A stretch of 64,000 bases of DNA from Psychrobacter aquaticus CMS 56 (GCF_000471625.1 NZ_AUSW01000016.1:36075-100074); one strand, 5' to 3'; positions 54,087 through 63,980 are shown, counted from the stretch's first letter. Notes: generated from the sequence alone by a model not told the origin. A program made the numbers and translations.

Positions 54087-55133
54087 TTATGATTTTTTGC
54101 CATAGATATGTTGATCGATAAATAACAATGCTTGCTGATAGCGTGCATCGTAGTCGGGTTTGTCAATCATTTGTGGCTCGATACCGTGACGAGCAAAAAT
54201 ATCGACCAATCGCTGCTCAAAACGTCCACGCGCTTCAGGCGTACCCAAAGAGCGCATACCATCATCAATCCATGGCGTATTATTGTCTAGCATGATGGTG
54301 TGGTCTAAACGAAACTCATCGATACATGCTGCCACAAAAGGATGGGTGCGGCCCTCGTACTCTTCACAAAATGCTTGCGTGGTCACAAAATCAGTGTCAA
54401 CGATGGTGATGGGCGCGGTCGCATTGGCTACGGCATCTCGTATCGCTTGCGCATGATTGAGCACAATAGGCCCATAATCACTATACTGTAAGCCGACTTC
54501 GCTACCGCCCAAATCTGTGCCGACATACAGCCGTCCCATTTCTAATGCAAAGCTGGCACCGTAATAATTGGCAAGCTTATGCACCAGTGTGGTTTTGCCT
54601 GAGCTTTCGCCACCAACGATAGCGACCGTCTTTGTATAGTCGCCGCGCGCTTGTGGATGAATCGCTGACCAATTTGCTACTGGATCTTGAGCAATGGCAT
54701 AAGAGTCAAACTCAGACTGTAGTGGGGTAGTGACAACCTGCAAGAGTAACTGTTCGCGAACATTGCTTTGTACCAGCGGATGATTGTCAGCCACGAATAA
54801 TACTGTCTCTGGTGGCAATGCAAGCGCTTCTGTCAACCGTTGCAACTTAGCATTACTGGCCGCCACATCGATACTGACATCCGCAAAATGTTCATGAAGT
54901 GGCAGCTCAATTTCGTGAGTAGTATGAATATGAATAAACGGCAAATCGGCACAAGCCATCTGTAGCCAGCGTGCTTTGTCTTGTAAAGTGATCGTGAAGT
55001 CTGGATGCGGCGAGGGATGCAACATAATGACGATATGTAACGTCTTTGCTTGTCCTGCCGCATCCAATATGCTGCGCATTTGTCCCAGATGTAGGGGTTC
55101 AAAATGCCCAATCATTAATCCAGAGTCATACAT
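54087..55133 (-). CDS. nadR: NadR-type nicotinamide-nucleotide adenylyltransferase/ribosylnicotinamide kinase
   Basis: Bifunctional NAD salvage enzyme (348 residues). The ATG 55133 follows GTGAGG and gives MYDSGLMIGHFEPLHLGQM, the nucleotidyltransferase start (GxFxPxHxG). The kinase domain begins at about residue 170 with the Walker A GGESSGKTTLVHKL (about 174-181). NadR proteins in enterics carry an N-terminal HTH repressor; this one lacks it. It is followed by pnuC, so uptake and phosphorylation are linked. Confidence 0.93.
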   Translation of the reverse strand: MYDSGLMIGHFEPLHLGQMRSILDAAGQAKTLHIVIMLHPSPHPDFTITLQDKARWLQMACADLPFIHIHTTHEIELPLHEHFADVSIDVAASNAKLQRLTEALALPPETVLFVADNHPLVQSNVREQLLLQVVTTPLQSEFDSYAIAQDPVANWSAIHPQARGDYTKTVAIVGGESSGKTTLVHKLANYYGASFALEMGRLYVGTDLGGSEVGLQYSDYGPIVLNHAQAIRDAVANATAPITIVDTDFVTTQAFCEEYEGRTHPFVAACIDEFRLDHTIMLDNNTPWIDDGMRSLGTPEARGRFEQRLVDIFARHGIEPQMIDKPDYDARYQQALLFIDQHIYGKKS

Positions 55134-55713
55134 ATTTTTCCTCACCTTGGCTTTATTGTCGGACGATGTAATAGTTGAGTCGTTTATCAGCATGGTATAA
55201 AGGTTCGAGACGATTTACAGGTAGGTTATTGTAAATATGGCTTTATTGTTACTTTCTTAGAAATCACTTTGCTCATGATTGAAATATTTTTCATCAGGCA
55301 AATATTCCAATTAAATATTAATTTACTATTTAAAATCTGGTTTTGCGTGTTCTTACTACTAGGCAGATGCCACTTATCTATTTGATTAAATTCATAAATA
55401 ATAGAGGGCGCAAAATAAATGCGTAGGATCGGCGCAACAAAGAGTGATTTGAAACATTTTGAAATAACTATTTAAAATCAGGAGGTTATGAGGCTCTATG
55501 ACAGATTAGGGTAAGCTTAAGTAGCATAAACTCACAAAGAACGTCTACACTTTCAACAGATAGATTCTAAATAGTTGATACAATCGTTTATAAGTTAAAA
55601 AGACTAAATATCTTTAAGACTTAATATTAAAACCGTTTATATGTGAAAAGTAATCGTGCATGAAACAGTAATAGAAAAACAAATAATAGATAAATAACAA
55701 AGAGGTATTCACT
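55134..55713. other. Spacer between nadR and pspC
   Basis: 580 bp of AT-rich sequence. AGGAGG at 55489-55494 is followed only by short frames of three to eight codons. I see no gene, tRNA or repeat of the families above. Confidence 0.4.
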
Positions 55714-55926
55714 TTGGCTAAATTAGCAAAATTGCATCGCTCACAGAACAGTAAGATGGTCGCAGGGGTAATGGGCGGCGTTGCTGAATATTTCGGCTGG
55801 TCAGCGACTTGGGTTAGATTGCTATTTGTCATTATTTCGTCACTAAGTGCAGGAGTACCCGGTATTTTGATCTATATAATTCTGTGGATCGTTATGCCAA
55901 AGGCTAGCAATCAGTCTTATCAATAG
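55714..55926 (+). CDS. PspC-domain membrane protein
   Basis: 70-residue protein of the PspC family. It starts with TTG at 55714 after AGAGGTATT. The body HRSQNSKMVAGVMGGVAEYFGWSATWVRLLF is the family core, followed by one transmembrane helix (IISSLSAGVPGILIYIILWIVM). PspC regulates membrane-stress responses in enterics; no pspA or pspB is adjacent here. Confidence 0.88.
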   Translation: MAKLAKLHRSQNSKMVAGVMGGVAEYFGWSATWVRLLFVIISSLSAGVPGILIYIILWIVMPKASNQSYQ

Positions 55927-56021
55927 GATTGATCTAGTAGTAATTCTATCCAAACAGTTTAGAACGCAAGTCGTTTAGAATGATAGTTCCTTGATAGTTT
56001 AGCTCTTCAAAAAACAAAAAG

Positions 56022-56092
56022 CCTGATCAATCAGGATGCCAATGACATACTTTTCCTCCTGCCCAGATGCTAACGCATTTGGGTATTTTTTT
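56022..56092. terminator. Paired hairpins upstream of glyQ
   Basis: CCTGAT / ATCAGG at 56022-56035 has an A-run to its left, so on the minus strand it would be a terminator. CCCAGATGC / GCATTTGGG at 56062-56083, followed by T-runs, is a plus-strand terminator for pspC. Between them the minus strand reads AGGAGGAAAAGT before an ATG with a five-codon frame. Confidence 0.7.
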
Positions 56093-56298
56093 ATTTAGGA
56101 GCGACCAAATAAGAAGTTGTCTATAAATAAAGCAAATAACTGAGTTTTTTACCCACGATGTAAATTTAGTTAACGTAAATATGGATAAAATAGTCAATTT
56201 TTAGTAAGGTGAGCAGGCAAATAGAGTCGTTGCCAAATAGGCCAGACGAGTGCTATCAGAGATTTATTTAATCATACTCATTCCACAGTGGCGTTACT

Positions 56299-57351
56299 AT
56301 GAAAACCCAAACTATGACATCCCAAGCGACACCCTCGATGACACAAGATAAAGATACTCAACCGATGACTTTTCAAGATTTAATCCTGACTTTACAGAAT
56401 TATTGGGCCGATAAGGGCTGCGTTATTTTGCAGCCTTACGATATGGAAGTCGGCGCGGGCACTTTTCATACGGCGACGTTTTTGCGTTCGTTAGGCCCTG
56501 AACGCTGGAATGCGGCTTATGTACAGCCATCACGTCGTCCGACCGATGGACGCTACGGTGACAATCCAAACCGCCTGCAACATTATTATCAGTTCCAAGT
56601 GGTGCTAAAGCCTAACCCGCCTAATATTCAAGAGCTATATTTGGACTCACTACGCGCCATCGGTATTGATCCCTTGGTTCATGACGTGCGTTTTGTTGAG
56701 GACAATTGGGAATCGCCGACGCTTGGTGCGTGGGGGCTTGGTTGGGAGATTTGGCTGAACGGTATGGAAGTGACGCAGTTTACTTACTTCCAGCAAGTGG
56801 GCGGTATTGAATGTTTCCCTGTTACTGGCGAGATCACTTATGGCCTTGAGCGTTTGGCCATGTATGTGCAAGGCGTCGATAGTGTTTATGATTTGGTATG
56901 GGCAGATGGCGAGTTTGGCCGTGTCACTTATGGTGATGTCTTTCATCAAAACGAGGTTGAGCAGTCTACTTATAATTTTGAGCACGCTGATGTGCCGATG
57001 ATGGGTGAGATGTTTGACTTTTATGAGCAACAAGCGGATAAGTTGGTCGAAGCAGGATTGCCGTTGCCAGCCTATGAGATGGTATTAAAAGCGTCTCATG
57101 CTTTTAACTTGCTTGATGCGCGTGGTGCCATTTCTGTCACTGAGCGTCAGCGCTTTATTCTGCGCGTGCGTACGCTTGCACGTAAGGTTGCTTTTGGTTA
57201 TGTTGAGGCTCGTGCCGAACTTGGTTTCCCATTAGCCGATGAAGCCCATCGCGCTGATGCGCTCGATAAGTATTTGCCAAAAGAAGACGCGGCAACAGAA
57301 GGCTTAGCAATAGAAAATACTGACAACAATCAATCGACTAACAAGAAATAG
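56299..57351 (+). CDS. glyQ: Glycine-tRNA ligase alpha subunit
   Basis: Catalytic alpha subunit of the tetrameric glycyl-tRNA synthetase (350 residues). The class II core is [18 protein letters not shown] through [30 protein letters not shown], with the glycine-adenylate elements [27 protein letters not shown]. The protein is longer than E. coli GlyQ at both ends. The start is uncertain: ATGs at 56314, 56338 and 56365 are also possible, as the first has a poor ribosome binding site. glyS follows after nine bases. Confidence 0.95.
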   Translation: MKTQTMTSQATPSMTQDKDTQPMTFQDLILTLQNYWADKGCVILQPYDMEVGAGTFHTATFLRSLGPERWNAAYVQPSRRPTDGRYGDNPNRLQHYYQFQVVLKPNPPNIQELYLDSLRAIGIDPLVHDVRFVEDNWESPTLGAWGLGWEIWLNGMEVTQFTYFQQVGGIECFPVTGEITYGLERLAMYVQGVDSVYDLVWADGEFGRVTYGDVFHQNEVEQSTYNFEHADVPMMGEMFDFYEQQADKLVEAGLPLPAYEMVLKASHAFNLLDARGAISVTERQRFILRVRTLARKVAFGYVEARAELGFPLADEAHRADALDKYLPKEDAATEGLAIENTDNNQSTNKK

Positions 57352-57360
57352 GAGCATCCC

Positions 57361-59454
57361 TTGAGTACTATTCTATTTGAACTGGGGTGTGAAGAGCTAC
57401 CTCCAAAGAGCCTAAAACCGTTACGTGATGCGCTACAAGCAAGTGTCACTGAGCAATTGAATGAAGCTGATATTACGTTTGATAGTATCAAAGCCTTTGC
57501 CGCCCCGCGTCGTTTGGCGATTCAGATTCAAGGTATTAGCGATAAACAGCCGGATCGCACTGAGCAAAAACGAGGGCCAGCGATTAAGGCGGCATTTGAC
57601 GCAGAGGGCAATCCAACGCGTGCGGCAATGGGTTTTGCCAATGGCCTAGGTATCGATGCCAGCCAGCTGACGACTATTAGCACCGATAAGGGTGATTATG
57701 TTGGTTATGAGCAAACCATTCATGGCCAAGCGACCACTGAGCTGTTGCCTGCGATTTTTCAAACCGCGCTGGATAATCTACCGATTGCTAAGCGCATGCG
57801 CTCAGGCGCAAGCCGCAATGAGTTTGTGCGTCCAGTACAATGGGCGGTATTGATGCAGGATGAGGCGGTGATTCCTGCCACTATCCAAGGACATGAGACC
57901 GGTACGCAAACCCGTGGTCATCGCTTCCACAGTCCAGATTACCATAACATTGCGCACGCCAATGATTATGAACAACTGCTTGCTGGTCTAAAAGTCGTGG
58001 CTGATTTTGATAAGCGTCAAATGCTGATCAAAAACCAAGTCAAAGCATTGGCTGATGAGGTCAACTCAGACGCTATCGTACCGCAAGATTTATTGGACGA
58101 AGTGACCGCCTTGGTCGATTTTCCAATTGCCCTACGAGCAAGCTTTGAGCCGCGCTTTTTACAAGTGCCACAAGAAGCGCTCATCTCGACCATGCAAGCC
58201 GATCAAAAGTATTTTTGTTTGACGGATAAAGCGGGCAAACTACAGCCTTACTTTATTTTTATCACCAATATTGAATCTAAGGATCCCAATCAGATCATTG
58301 AGGGCAATGAAAAAGTCGTACGTCCACGTTTGGCTGATGCCGAGTTTTTCTTCTTACAAGATCAAAAGCAGCCATTATTTGCGCTCACAGAAAGCCTGAA
58401 AAATCGCGTATTCCAAGACAAGCTGGGTACGATTTGGGAGAAGTCTGAGCGTATCGCTAAGCTTTCGGCCTTCATTGCTACCTTGATGCAGCAGCAAGGT
58501 CGTGATATTAGTATTGATGAGACGGTACGTGCGGGCATTTTATCCAAAGCCGATTTGGCCAGCTCTTTAGTTGGTGAATATCCTGAATTGCAGGGCATCG
58601 CGGGTACGTATTATGCGCGTCTGAATAATGAGCCAGAAGCGATAGCAGCGAGTTTAGAAGAGCAATATTTGCCCAAGTTTAGTGGTGATGTATTACCACA
58701 GACGCAAATTGGTATTTGCTTAGCATTAGCCGATCGTTTAGATACGCTCGTCGGTATTTTTGCGATTGACCAAGCGCCGACAGGTTCAAAAGATCCGTTT
58801 AGTTTGCGTCGTTCTGCCATTGGTATTTTGCGTATTTTAATCGAAAAGCAGTTACCGATTAACCTCGTCGCGTTGGTTGAGCAAGCGATTAGAGGCTATA
58901 GTGATACTGAGGGTAGCAAGATTGCCAAAATGGGTGATACCTTTACCCAAGTCATGACGTTCCTCAACTCGCGCTATCGAGCGATGTATACGGAGCAAGG
59001 CGTTAGCGTTGATACGATTCAATCAGTACAAGCGATCAATCCGCACATGCCACTTGATTTTGATCAGCGTATCCGTGCGGTACAAGCATTTAGCCAGCTG
59101 CCACAAGCGTCGATGTTGGCGGATTCAAACAAGCGCGTTGCCAATATATTAGCTAAGTCAGCAACAGTAGTCGCTGACACAGTCGATGAATCACTATTAT
59201 CTGAGCCTGCCGAACAAAGCTTGTATAGCAGTGTTCACCAAGCGCAAATGGCAGTGACACCGCTACTTGAGAACGCGGACTATACTCACATATTGCAGAC
59301 GCTTGCTAGCTTAGATGAACCGTTGACTCAATTCTTTGACGGTGTCATGGTAAATAGTGAAGATGATGCACTCAAAAACAATCGCTTAGCATTGCTCAAG
59401 CAGGTTCGCGCCTTGTTCTTAACCGTGGCTGATATCAGCGAGTTGCAGCTGTAG
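57361..59454 (+). CDS. glyS: Glycine-tRNA ligase beta subunit
   Basis: Beta subunit of glycyl-tRNA synthetase (697 residues) that binds tRNA-Gly. It starts with TTG at 57361 after AGGAGCATCCC. N-terminal LFELGCEELPPKSLKPLRDAL, the central RNEFVRPVQWAVLMQDE region and HD-like segments match GlyS throughout. The C-terminal anticodon-binding domain includes LTVADISELQL. The cognate tRNA-Gly(GCC) gene lies 7 kb upstream. A terminator follows. Confidence 0.96.
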   Translation: MSTILFELGCEELPPKSLKPLRDALQASVTEQLNEADITFDSIKAFAAPRRLAIQIQGISDKQPDRTEQKRGPAIKAAFDAEGNPTRAAMGFANGLGIDASQLTTISTDKGDYVGYEQTIHGQATTELLPAIFQTALDNLPIAKRMRSGASRNEFVRPVQWAVLMQDEAVIPATIQGHETGTQTRGHRFHSPDYHNIAHANDYEQLLAGLKVVADFDKRQMLIKNQVKALADEVNSDAIVPQDLLDEVTALVDFPIALRASFEPRFLQVPQEALISTMQADQKYFCLTDKAGKLQPYFIFITNIESKDPNQIIEGNEKVVRPRLADAEFFFLQDQKQPLFALTESLKNRVFQDKLGTIWEKSERIAKLSAFIATLMQQQGRDISIDETVRAGILSKADLASSLVGEYPELQGIAGTYYARLNNEPEAIAASLEEQYLPKFSGDVLPQTQIGICLALADRLDTLVGIFAIDQAPTGSKDPFSLRRSAIGILRILIEKQLPINLVALVEQAIRGYSDTEGSKIAKMGDTFTQVMTFLNSRYRAMYTEQGVSVDTIQSVQAINPHMPLDFDQRIRAVQAFSQLPQASMLADSNKRVANILAKSATVVADTVDESLLSEPAEQSLYSSVHQAQMAVTPLLENADYTHILQTLASLDEPLTQFFDGVMVNSEDDALKNNRLALLKQVRALFLTVADISELQL

Positions 59455-59500
59455 TGCCTCTAAAACTAGATTATTAATCTTGTTATGTTATTTTTAATAT

Positions 59501-59530
59501 AAAAAACTGGCCACATTGAGCCAGTTTTTT
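59501..59530 (+). terminator. Terminator after glyS
   Basis: Stem AAAAAACTGGC / GCCAGTTTTTT with an eight-base loop, ending in a T-run. Confidence 0.9.
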
Positions 59531-59592
59531 ATGCGATCATTCTGCATCATTAAGTTTATAATGTCTTAATCCATACTCGAAGGAGCACTGCC

Positions 59593-59889
59593 GTGTTGGC
59601 TGTTATTATTGTAATCCTCATTATCTGGGCTTCAATGTGGGCTTTTTATAAGTTTATGTACCCACGCGCACCCAAGAGCATGATGCCAAAAGAAGGTGAT
59701 GTGACCACACCGCGTCAGTGCAATTTTTGTGGCAATAGCTTGGCTGAATATCGCGGCGTACTTGAGAGCAAGCCGAGTTTGACCGAAAACAACGATAGCA
59801 ATATTGCAGCCAATCAAGAACTGTTCTTTTGCAATTATGAGCATCAAGCAGACTTTCATGCAGGTAAGGTTTACACACCTCATGTATAG
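59593..59889 (+). CDS. PP0621-family small membrane protein with cysteine motif
   Basis: 98-residue protein, starting with GTG at 59593 after AGGAG. An N-terminal membrane helix (about 1-20) is followed by TTPRQCNFCGNSLAEY and later FFCNYEHQADFH, which fit the CxxC plus C/H metal motif of the PP0621 family. Function unknown; it may bind zinc. Confidence 0.75.
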   Translation: MLAVIIVILIIWASMWAFYKFMYPRAPKSMMPKEGDVTTPRQCNFCGNSLAEYRGVLESKPSLTENNDSNIAANQELFFCNYEHQADFHAGKVYTPHV

Positions 59890-59917
59890 GTAAGTCACTG
59901 ACCGATTGACCTTAAAA

Positions 59918-59946
59918 AAGCGCTTAGCTTGATTAGCTAGGCGCTT
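59918..59946. terminator. Shared terminator between the PP0621-family gene and zapA
   Basis: 12-bp stem AAGCGCTTAGCT / AGCTAGGCGCTT with one wobble. As to the left form a T-run on the minus strand, so it mainly serves zapA. Confidence 0.8.
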
Positions 59947-59971
59947 CTGCATTTAATATATTAGGATTTAT

Positions 59972-60433
59972 TTATAAAATAGAATGTGCGTCTTTCATGA
60001 TTTTATTGAGTAGGGCTTCTGACTGTTTGTCTTGCTGCATACGATCTTCATCATTTCTTTGAGTCGTATGAATTTTTTCGTACAAATCCAAACAGCACAA
60101 CACCAACAAGCTTTCTTGGCTAAGGCTTGGCGCGTCTCTTTTTAGATCCAGTGCGTAGTTGTTGATATAAGAGACCGCTGAGCGTAGCTCCTCTTGTTCA
60201 TGTACTGGGCAAAAAATTGGATAGGTAACGCCAGCAATCGCAATATCTACTTTTTTGATTTGGGGTTCAGAAGTTTTGACCGTTTTAGTAGTAGGTTGTG
60301 ACGCCGCGCTTGAGGCAGTTGATTCTGTTGAGGCAGCCTTTTGCGGTTGTAATCCTGAATTTTGTACTGGGTTGTCTTTTATTTGATGGTTTTTTGGCTG
60401 TTTTTCTATGGTTTTGCTTTGGTTATCGGTCAT
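59972..60433 (-). CDS. zapA: Cell division protein ZapA
   Basis: FtsZ-ring associated protein (153 residues, longer than E. coli ZapA). The ZapA domain lies at about residues 65-153: KVDIAIAGVTYPIFCPVHEQEELRSAVSYINNYALDL, then LLVLCCLDLYEKIH. It is preceded by a 60-residue N-terminal tail rich in Q, T, S and K. It bundles FtsZ filaments. AGGA lies six bases before the ATG. The upstream gene encodes a ZapB-like coiled coil. Confidence 0.9.
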   Translation of the reverse strand: MTDNQSKTIEKQPKNHQIKDNPVQNSGLQPQKAASTESTASSAASQPTTKTVKTSEPQIKKVDIAIAGVTYPIFCPVHEQEELRSAVSYINNYALDLKRDAPSLSQESLLVLCCLDLYEKIHTTQRNDEDRMQQDKQSEALLNKIMKDAHSIL

Positions 60434-60532
60434 GATAAATCCTACAATGTCTGGTCAGTGAAATGAGTGATATAAGGGAGTAACAGCAGGGTCTGGTAAG
60501 CAGTAGGTCTCCGCCTTCGTGACTGTAATTCG

Positions 60533-60973
60533 TTAACTCTCTGCTTGATCGATACGGGTGAGGCGTTGTAATACGACTTGTGTACGCTCGGCTGCCAGTT
60601 GGTTCTTTTTTTGCAGTTCACTATTTTGTTGTTTGATATCATTATATTGCTGTTTTAGCTCATTATTGTGTTGTTGCAACTCGCTATTTTGCTGTTGCAA
60701 TTGGCTGATTTGTTTTTGCAGTTTGTCTTGCTCTTCACCGATCATATGATGCGCTTCTGCAAGGTTTTGGTAGCGCTTGTCGAGATCATTTAGTTGTTTT
60801 TTGGCACCATCGCGTTCAGTATAAGTGGTATCAAGCTTGGTTTTTAAGGCGGCAAGCTCTTGTGTATTAGTAACGGGGTTTTGTTTGAGGCTGCTAAGTT
60901 CAGCACTGACAAGCTGATACTGTTTTTTGATGTCGAGTACCATTTTTTCTAATATTCTAAGTTGGTCATACAT
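60533..60973 (-). CDS. ZapB-like coiled-coil protein
   Basis: 146-residue, almost wholly coiled-coil protein. From about residue 90 on the chain is built from near-identical heptads such as QQNSEL, QQHNNEL and KQQYNDI, rich in Q and N, with a matching DNA repeat at about 60590-60720. It is located directly upstream of zapA on the same strand (99 bp), in the place where short cell-division coiled-coil proteins occur, so a Z-ring role is likely. It could also be a TIGR02449-type protein. Confidence 0.75.
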   Translation of the reverse strand: MYDQLRILEKMVLDIKKQYQLVSAELSSLKQNPVTNTQELAALKTKLDTTYTERDGAKKQLNDLDKRYQNLAEAHHMIGEEQDKLQKQISQLQQQNSELQQHNNELKQQYNDIKQQNSELQKKNQLAAERTQVVLQRLTRIDQAES

Positions 60974-61185
60974 AGTCAGTTTTTATCCTTAACAAGTAAG
61001 CGTGGATGAATTTTGTTTTCTGCGTTTAATAATGCCATAGGTGACCGCATAATATCTATATCAACAAAGTAATTACACGTATTAGGCTTGGCCTTTTTAT
61101 TTCTATTAGCTGTGGCCTTGTCAATGACAGTGCGCTGCGTCTACTTCTATTTTTTTAGCAATAATTAATTACTAGGACATCTATC

Positions 61186-61839
61186 ATGAATGACAATATC
61201 TCTGGCTGGAATACTTGGCTGACCGCTTTTGACGACTGGACGGACGTGTCTATCAGTGAAGTGCATGGCCTCATGACAGGGTTAATGACGGCCTGTAATG
61301 CCCCTGATGAAACTGTATGGGCAAAGGTATTTGAGGAGCTGAGTTTTGCTTCATTACCAGAGCCTGCATTGACGCTGTTGACTGAAGAAGCTGAAGATAT
61401 TGTGTTTCAACTGAAGGATAAAGATGACGCCTATTCTTATATGCCACTGATACCTGATGATGAACACGATTTATACGAGCGTGTGATAGCATTGAAACAG
61501 TGGGCAAATGGTTTTATGACGGGCTTTGGTATTACTGATTGTCGCCTCACAAGTGAGGAAAATGAGATGCTCACAGATTTGGCCAAAATTGGCGCGATTC
61601 GTCTTGAAGATGATGAAGATTTTGAAGGTGGCGAAGAGTCGTATTTGTATCTTTATGAATTTGCCCGTATGGTACCAGTGAGCTTTGCCACCCGCCCGCG
61701 TAAACCTGTCAAAGACATCGCGCTGATTTCTGGTCTTGCTATCGATGCCAAGACAACCAAAGAGCTGCAAGCAGAAGGTAAGCGACCAAAACCAATCCCG
61801 CCCGTGATTGATATCATGAATCAAAACAACCCATCGTAA
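61186..61839 (+). CDS. UPF0149 (YgfB/YecA-like) family protein
   Basis: 217-residue protein. The family pattern is visible: SEVHGLMTGLMTACNAPDETVW near the start, ALKQWANGFMTGFG in the middle and a C-terminal region rich in acidic residues followed by YLYLYEFARMVPVSFA. Function poorly known in the family; E. coli YgfB is encoded next to pepP and zapA. AGGA lies upstream of the ATG. argE follows. Confidence 0.9.
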   Translation: MNDNISGWNTWLTAFDDWTDVSISEVHGLMTGLMTACNAPDETVWAKVFEELSFASLPEPALTLLTEEAEDIVFQLKDKDDAYSYMPLIPDDEHDLYERVIALKQWANGFMTGFGITDCRLTSEENEMLTDLAKIGAIRLEDDEDFEGGEESYLYLYEFARMVPVSFATRPRKPVKDIALISGLAIDAKTTKELQAEGKRPKPIPPVIDIMNQNNPS

Positions 61840-61851
61840 AGGATGTGTTTT

Positions 61852-63075
61852 ATGACTATAAATAATAGCAGTCAAACCCAGTCCGATGCAGCTTATCCGG
61901 TGCAAAGTATCGATTGGCTAACCCGCTTGATTGGTTTCGATACGGTCAGTCGCCACTCGAATCTCGCACTGATTGACGATGTAAAAGCGTATTGTGAGCA
62001 ATTGGGTCTCGCGGTAGATTTGACCTTTAATGATGCCAAAAATAAAGCCAATCTATTTGTAACGGTACCAGCAGGCGAGCAGGCGGATCAGGTAAATAAT
62101 GGTCTGGTGCTGTCAGGACACACGGATGTCGTACCAGTCGATGGGCAAGAGTGGACGTCTGAACCATTTACGGCAACGATTCGCGGCGACAAGCTTTACG
62201 GTCGCGGCGCTTGCGACATGAAAGGCTTTATTGCTTGTGCGTTGACGATATTGCCACAGGCCGTACAACTATCGAACAGCGGGCAGCTACGTCGTCCCTT
62301 GCATTTGGCTTTATCATTCGATGAAGAAGTGGGCTGCTTAGGCGCGCCATTGATATTAGCAGACCTAAAAGCGCGCGGTATCACGCCTGATTATTGTATC
62401 GTTGGTGAGCCGACCAATATGGCGATGGTGGTCGCACATAAAGGCATTGCAGTCTATCGGTGCCGCGTCCATGGTAAGTCTGCGCATTCATCACTGACGG
62501 CGCAGGGTGTCAACGCTATTAGCTATGCCAGCCGTTTAATCGGTTATGTCGATACCTTGGCAGAAGAAATAAGCGGTCGCGATGATAACGATGGTTTGTT
62601 TGATGTGCCTTATTCAACCTTGTCTGTGGGCACTATCCATGGCGGTACAGCGACCAATATTGTGCCAAATCTGTGTGAATTTACCTTTGATTATCGTAAC
62701 TTACCGCACATGACGCAAGAAGATGTACTTGTGCCAATTCAAGCGAAGGTTGCAGAGCTAAATGGTCAAATGCAAGCGCGCGCACCAGAGACGGGTATTG
62801 AGCTCGTGCAAGAAGAAAGCGTGCCTGCGATGACTGATAATGACAGTGCTGAATTACAAGCGTTGATAGCCGTGCTAACCGGCGATGATGAACGCCATAA
62901 AGTGGCTTACGCGACTGAGGGCGGTCAATTCACAAATAGCGGCATTCCAACGATTATCTGCGGCCCTGGGAGTATCGAACAGGCACATAAAGCGGATGAG
63001 TATGTGGCTATTAGCGAAATGGAACGCTGTGATAGATTTTTACAGAAGCTGTTAAAAAGCTGTGCGGTGAAATAG
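61852..63075 (+). CDS. argE: Acetylornithine deacetylase ArgE (M20 family)
   Basis: Zinc hydrolase of about 407 residues that removes the acetyl group from N-acetylornithine in arginine biosynthesis. The ATG at 61852 has AAGGA eight bases upstream, better than the ATG at 61843. Metal and catalytic motifs are LSGHTDVVPVDGQEW, YGRGACDMKGFIAC, FDEEVGCLGA with the acid residue, and GEPTNM. The C-terminal metal histidine region is IEQAHKADEYVAI. Other M20 acyl-amino acid hydrolases are possible alternatives. Confidence 0.92.
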   Translation: MTINNSSQTQSDAAYPVQSIDWLTRLIGFDTVSRHSNLALIDDVKAYCEQLGLAVDLTFNDAKNKANLFVTVPAGEQADQVNNGLVLSGHTDVVPVDGQEWTSEPFTATIRGDKLYGRGACDMKGFIACALTILPQAVQLSNSGQLRRPLHLALSFDEEVGCLGAPLILADLKARGITPDYCIVGEPTNMAMVVAHKGIAVYRCRVHGKSAHSSLTAQGVNAISYASRLIGYVDTLAEEISGRDDNDGLFDVPYSTLSVGTIHGGTATNIVPNLCEFTFDYRNLPHMTQEDVLVPIQAKVAELNGQMQARAPETGIELVQEESVPAMTDNDSAELQALIAVLTGDDERHKVAYATEGGQFTNSGIPTIICGPGSIEQAHKADEYVAISEMERCDRFLQKLLKSCAVK

Positions 63076-63123
63076 CATCTAGAATAACTAGACATTTGTT
63101 CTTAATATAAGTTACTATAAAAC

Positions 63124-63150
63124 ACACCGTCTAAATGACGGTGTTTATTT
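63124..63150 (+). terminator. Terminator after argE
   Basis: Stem ACACCGTC / GACGGTGT (63124-63131 and 63137-63144) with loop TAAAT, followed by a T-rich stretch. Confidence 0.85.
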
Positions 63151-63266
63151 TTTATTGTATGGGGCAATCTTCTTATAAACTACCCATTCTGCCTTCAATT
63201 CTACTCCATATTTTAGATTAAAGTGCTTAAGTATAGGTATTTACCTCATGGCATAGGGGCAATACA

Positions 63267-63980
63267 ATGTCTATTCAGCTTTTTATGGTATATTTTGCCA
63301 GTGTTTTTTTGATATCAGCCACTCCTGGTCCAAATATGCTATTGGCCTTTCAGTACGGGCTTAATTACGGCGTTAAACGTACCTTATGGACGCTAGCAGG
63401 ACTGAGCTTAGGATTATTTATACTGCTGTTATCGACATTGCTTGGTATTGATGTTATCAGTCGCGAATCGCCTTGGTTGCTTGAGATTGTCAAAGCTGTT
63501 GGTGCGTCTTATTTGGTTTACTTGGGTGTGACTACGTGGCGTGATGCTGACAACAATAGCAGCTTGATGCAAGACGCTAAAGAGGTGAGCGCCGCAGCTG
63601 AAGCTTTGGATCGCAGCTATCCAGATGCACGTTCATTATCGAGTGCGGCAGTTATCATGGCACCAAGTAATATCAAGTTATTTCGTGCTGGTGTTTGGGT
63701 GTCTTTATCGAACCCCAAAGCTATTTTATTTTTTGCGGCTTTCTTCCCTAAATTTATTAATTTTAGTGCGCCGCTATGGCCACAATATATCTTGTTGACG
63801 GTTGGTCTATTCATGAGTGAGACGATTTGGCAAATGATATACATGATGGGTGGCAAAAAATTAGCAGGCTGGCTAGAGGTAGGGCATCGCTTGGCATGGC
63901 TCAATCGTATTTGCGGCGTCATATTTATAGTAATCGCTGCTGCTTTATTGACTGACGTCATAAAAGGTTTTATGGCATAA
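63267..63980 (+). CDS. LysE/RhtB-family amino-acid exporter
   Basis: Inner-membrane exporter of 237 residues with about six hydrophobic segments. The LysE-type start (FLISATPGPNMLLAFQYGLNYGVKRTLWTLAGLSLGLFI) and SNPKAILFFAAFFPKFI are conserved. A hydrophilic stretch of about 35 residues lies between helices 3 and 4. Likely substrates are threonine, homoserine or basic amino acids. GGGG lies upstream of the ATG. Confidence 0.92.
   Translation: MSIQLFMVYFASVFLISATPGPNMLLAFQYGLNYGVKRTLWTLAGLSLGLFILLLSTLLGIDVISRESPWLLEIVKAVGASYLVYLGVTTWRDADNNSSLMQDAKEVSAAAEALDRSYPDARSLSSAAVIMAPSNIKLFRAGVWVSLSNPKAILFFAAFFPKFINFSAPLWPQYILLTVGLFMSETIWQMIYMMGGKKLAGWLEVGHRLAWLNRICGVIFIVIAAALLTDVIKGFMA

Noticed and set aside
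55489..55524. Short ORF after AGGAGG near 55489
   Set aside because: Frames are only three to eight codons long, and the closest ATG is two bases from the ribosome binding site; no support as a gene.
60434..61185. 6S RNA (ssrS) beside zapA, as in some gammaproteobacteria
   Set aside because: The gaps of 99 and 212 bp around the ZapB-like gene are too short or lack the long paired structure; nothing resembles 6S RNA.
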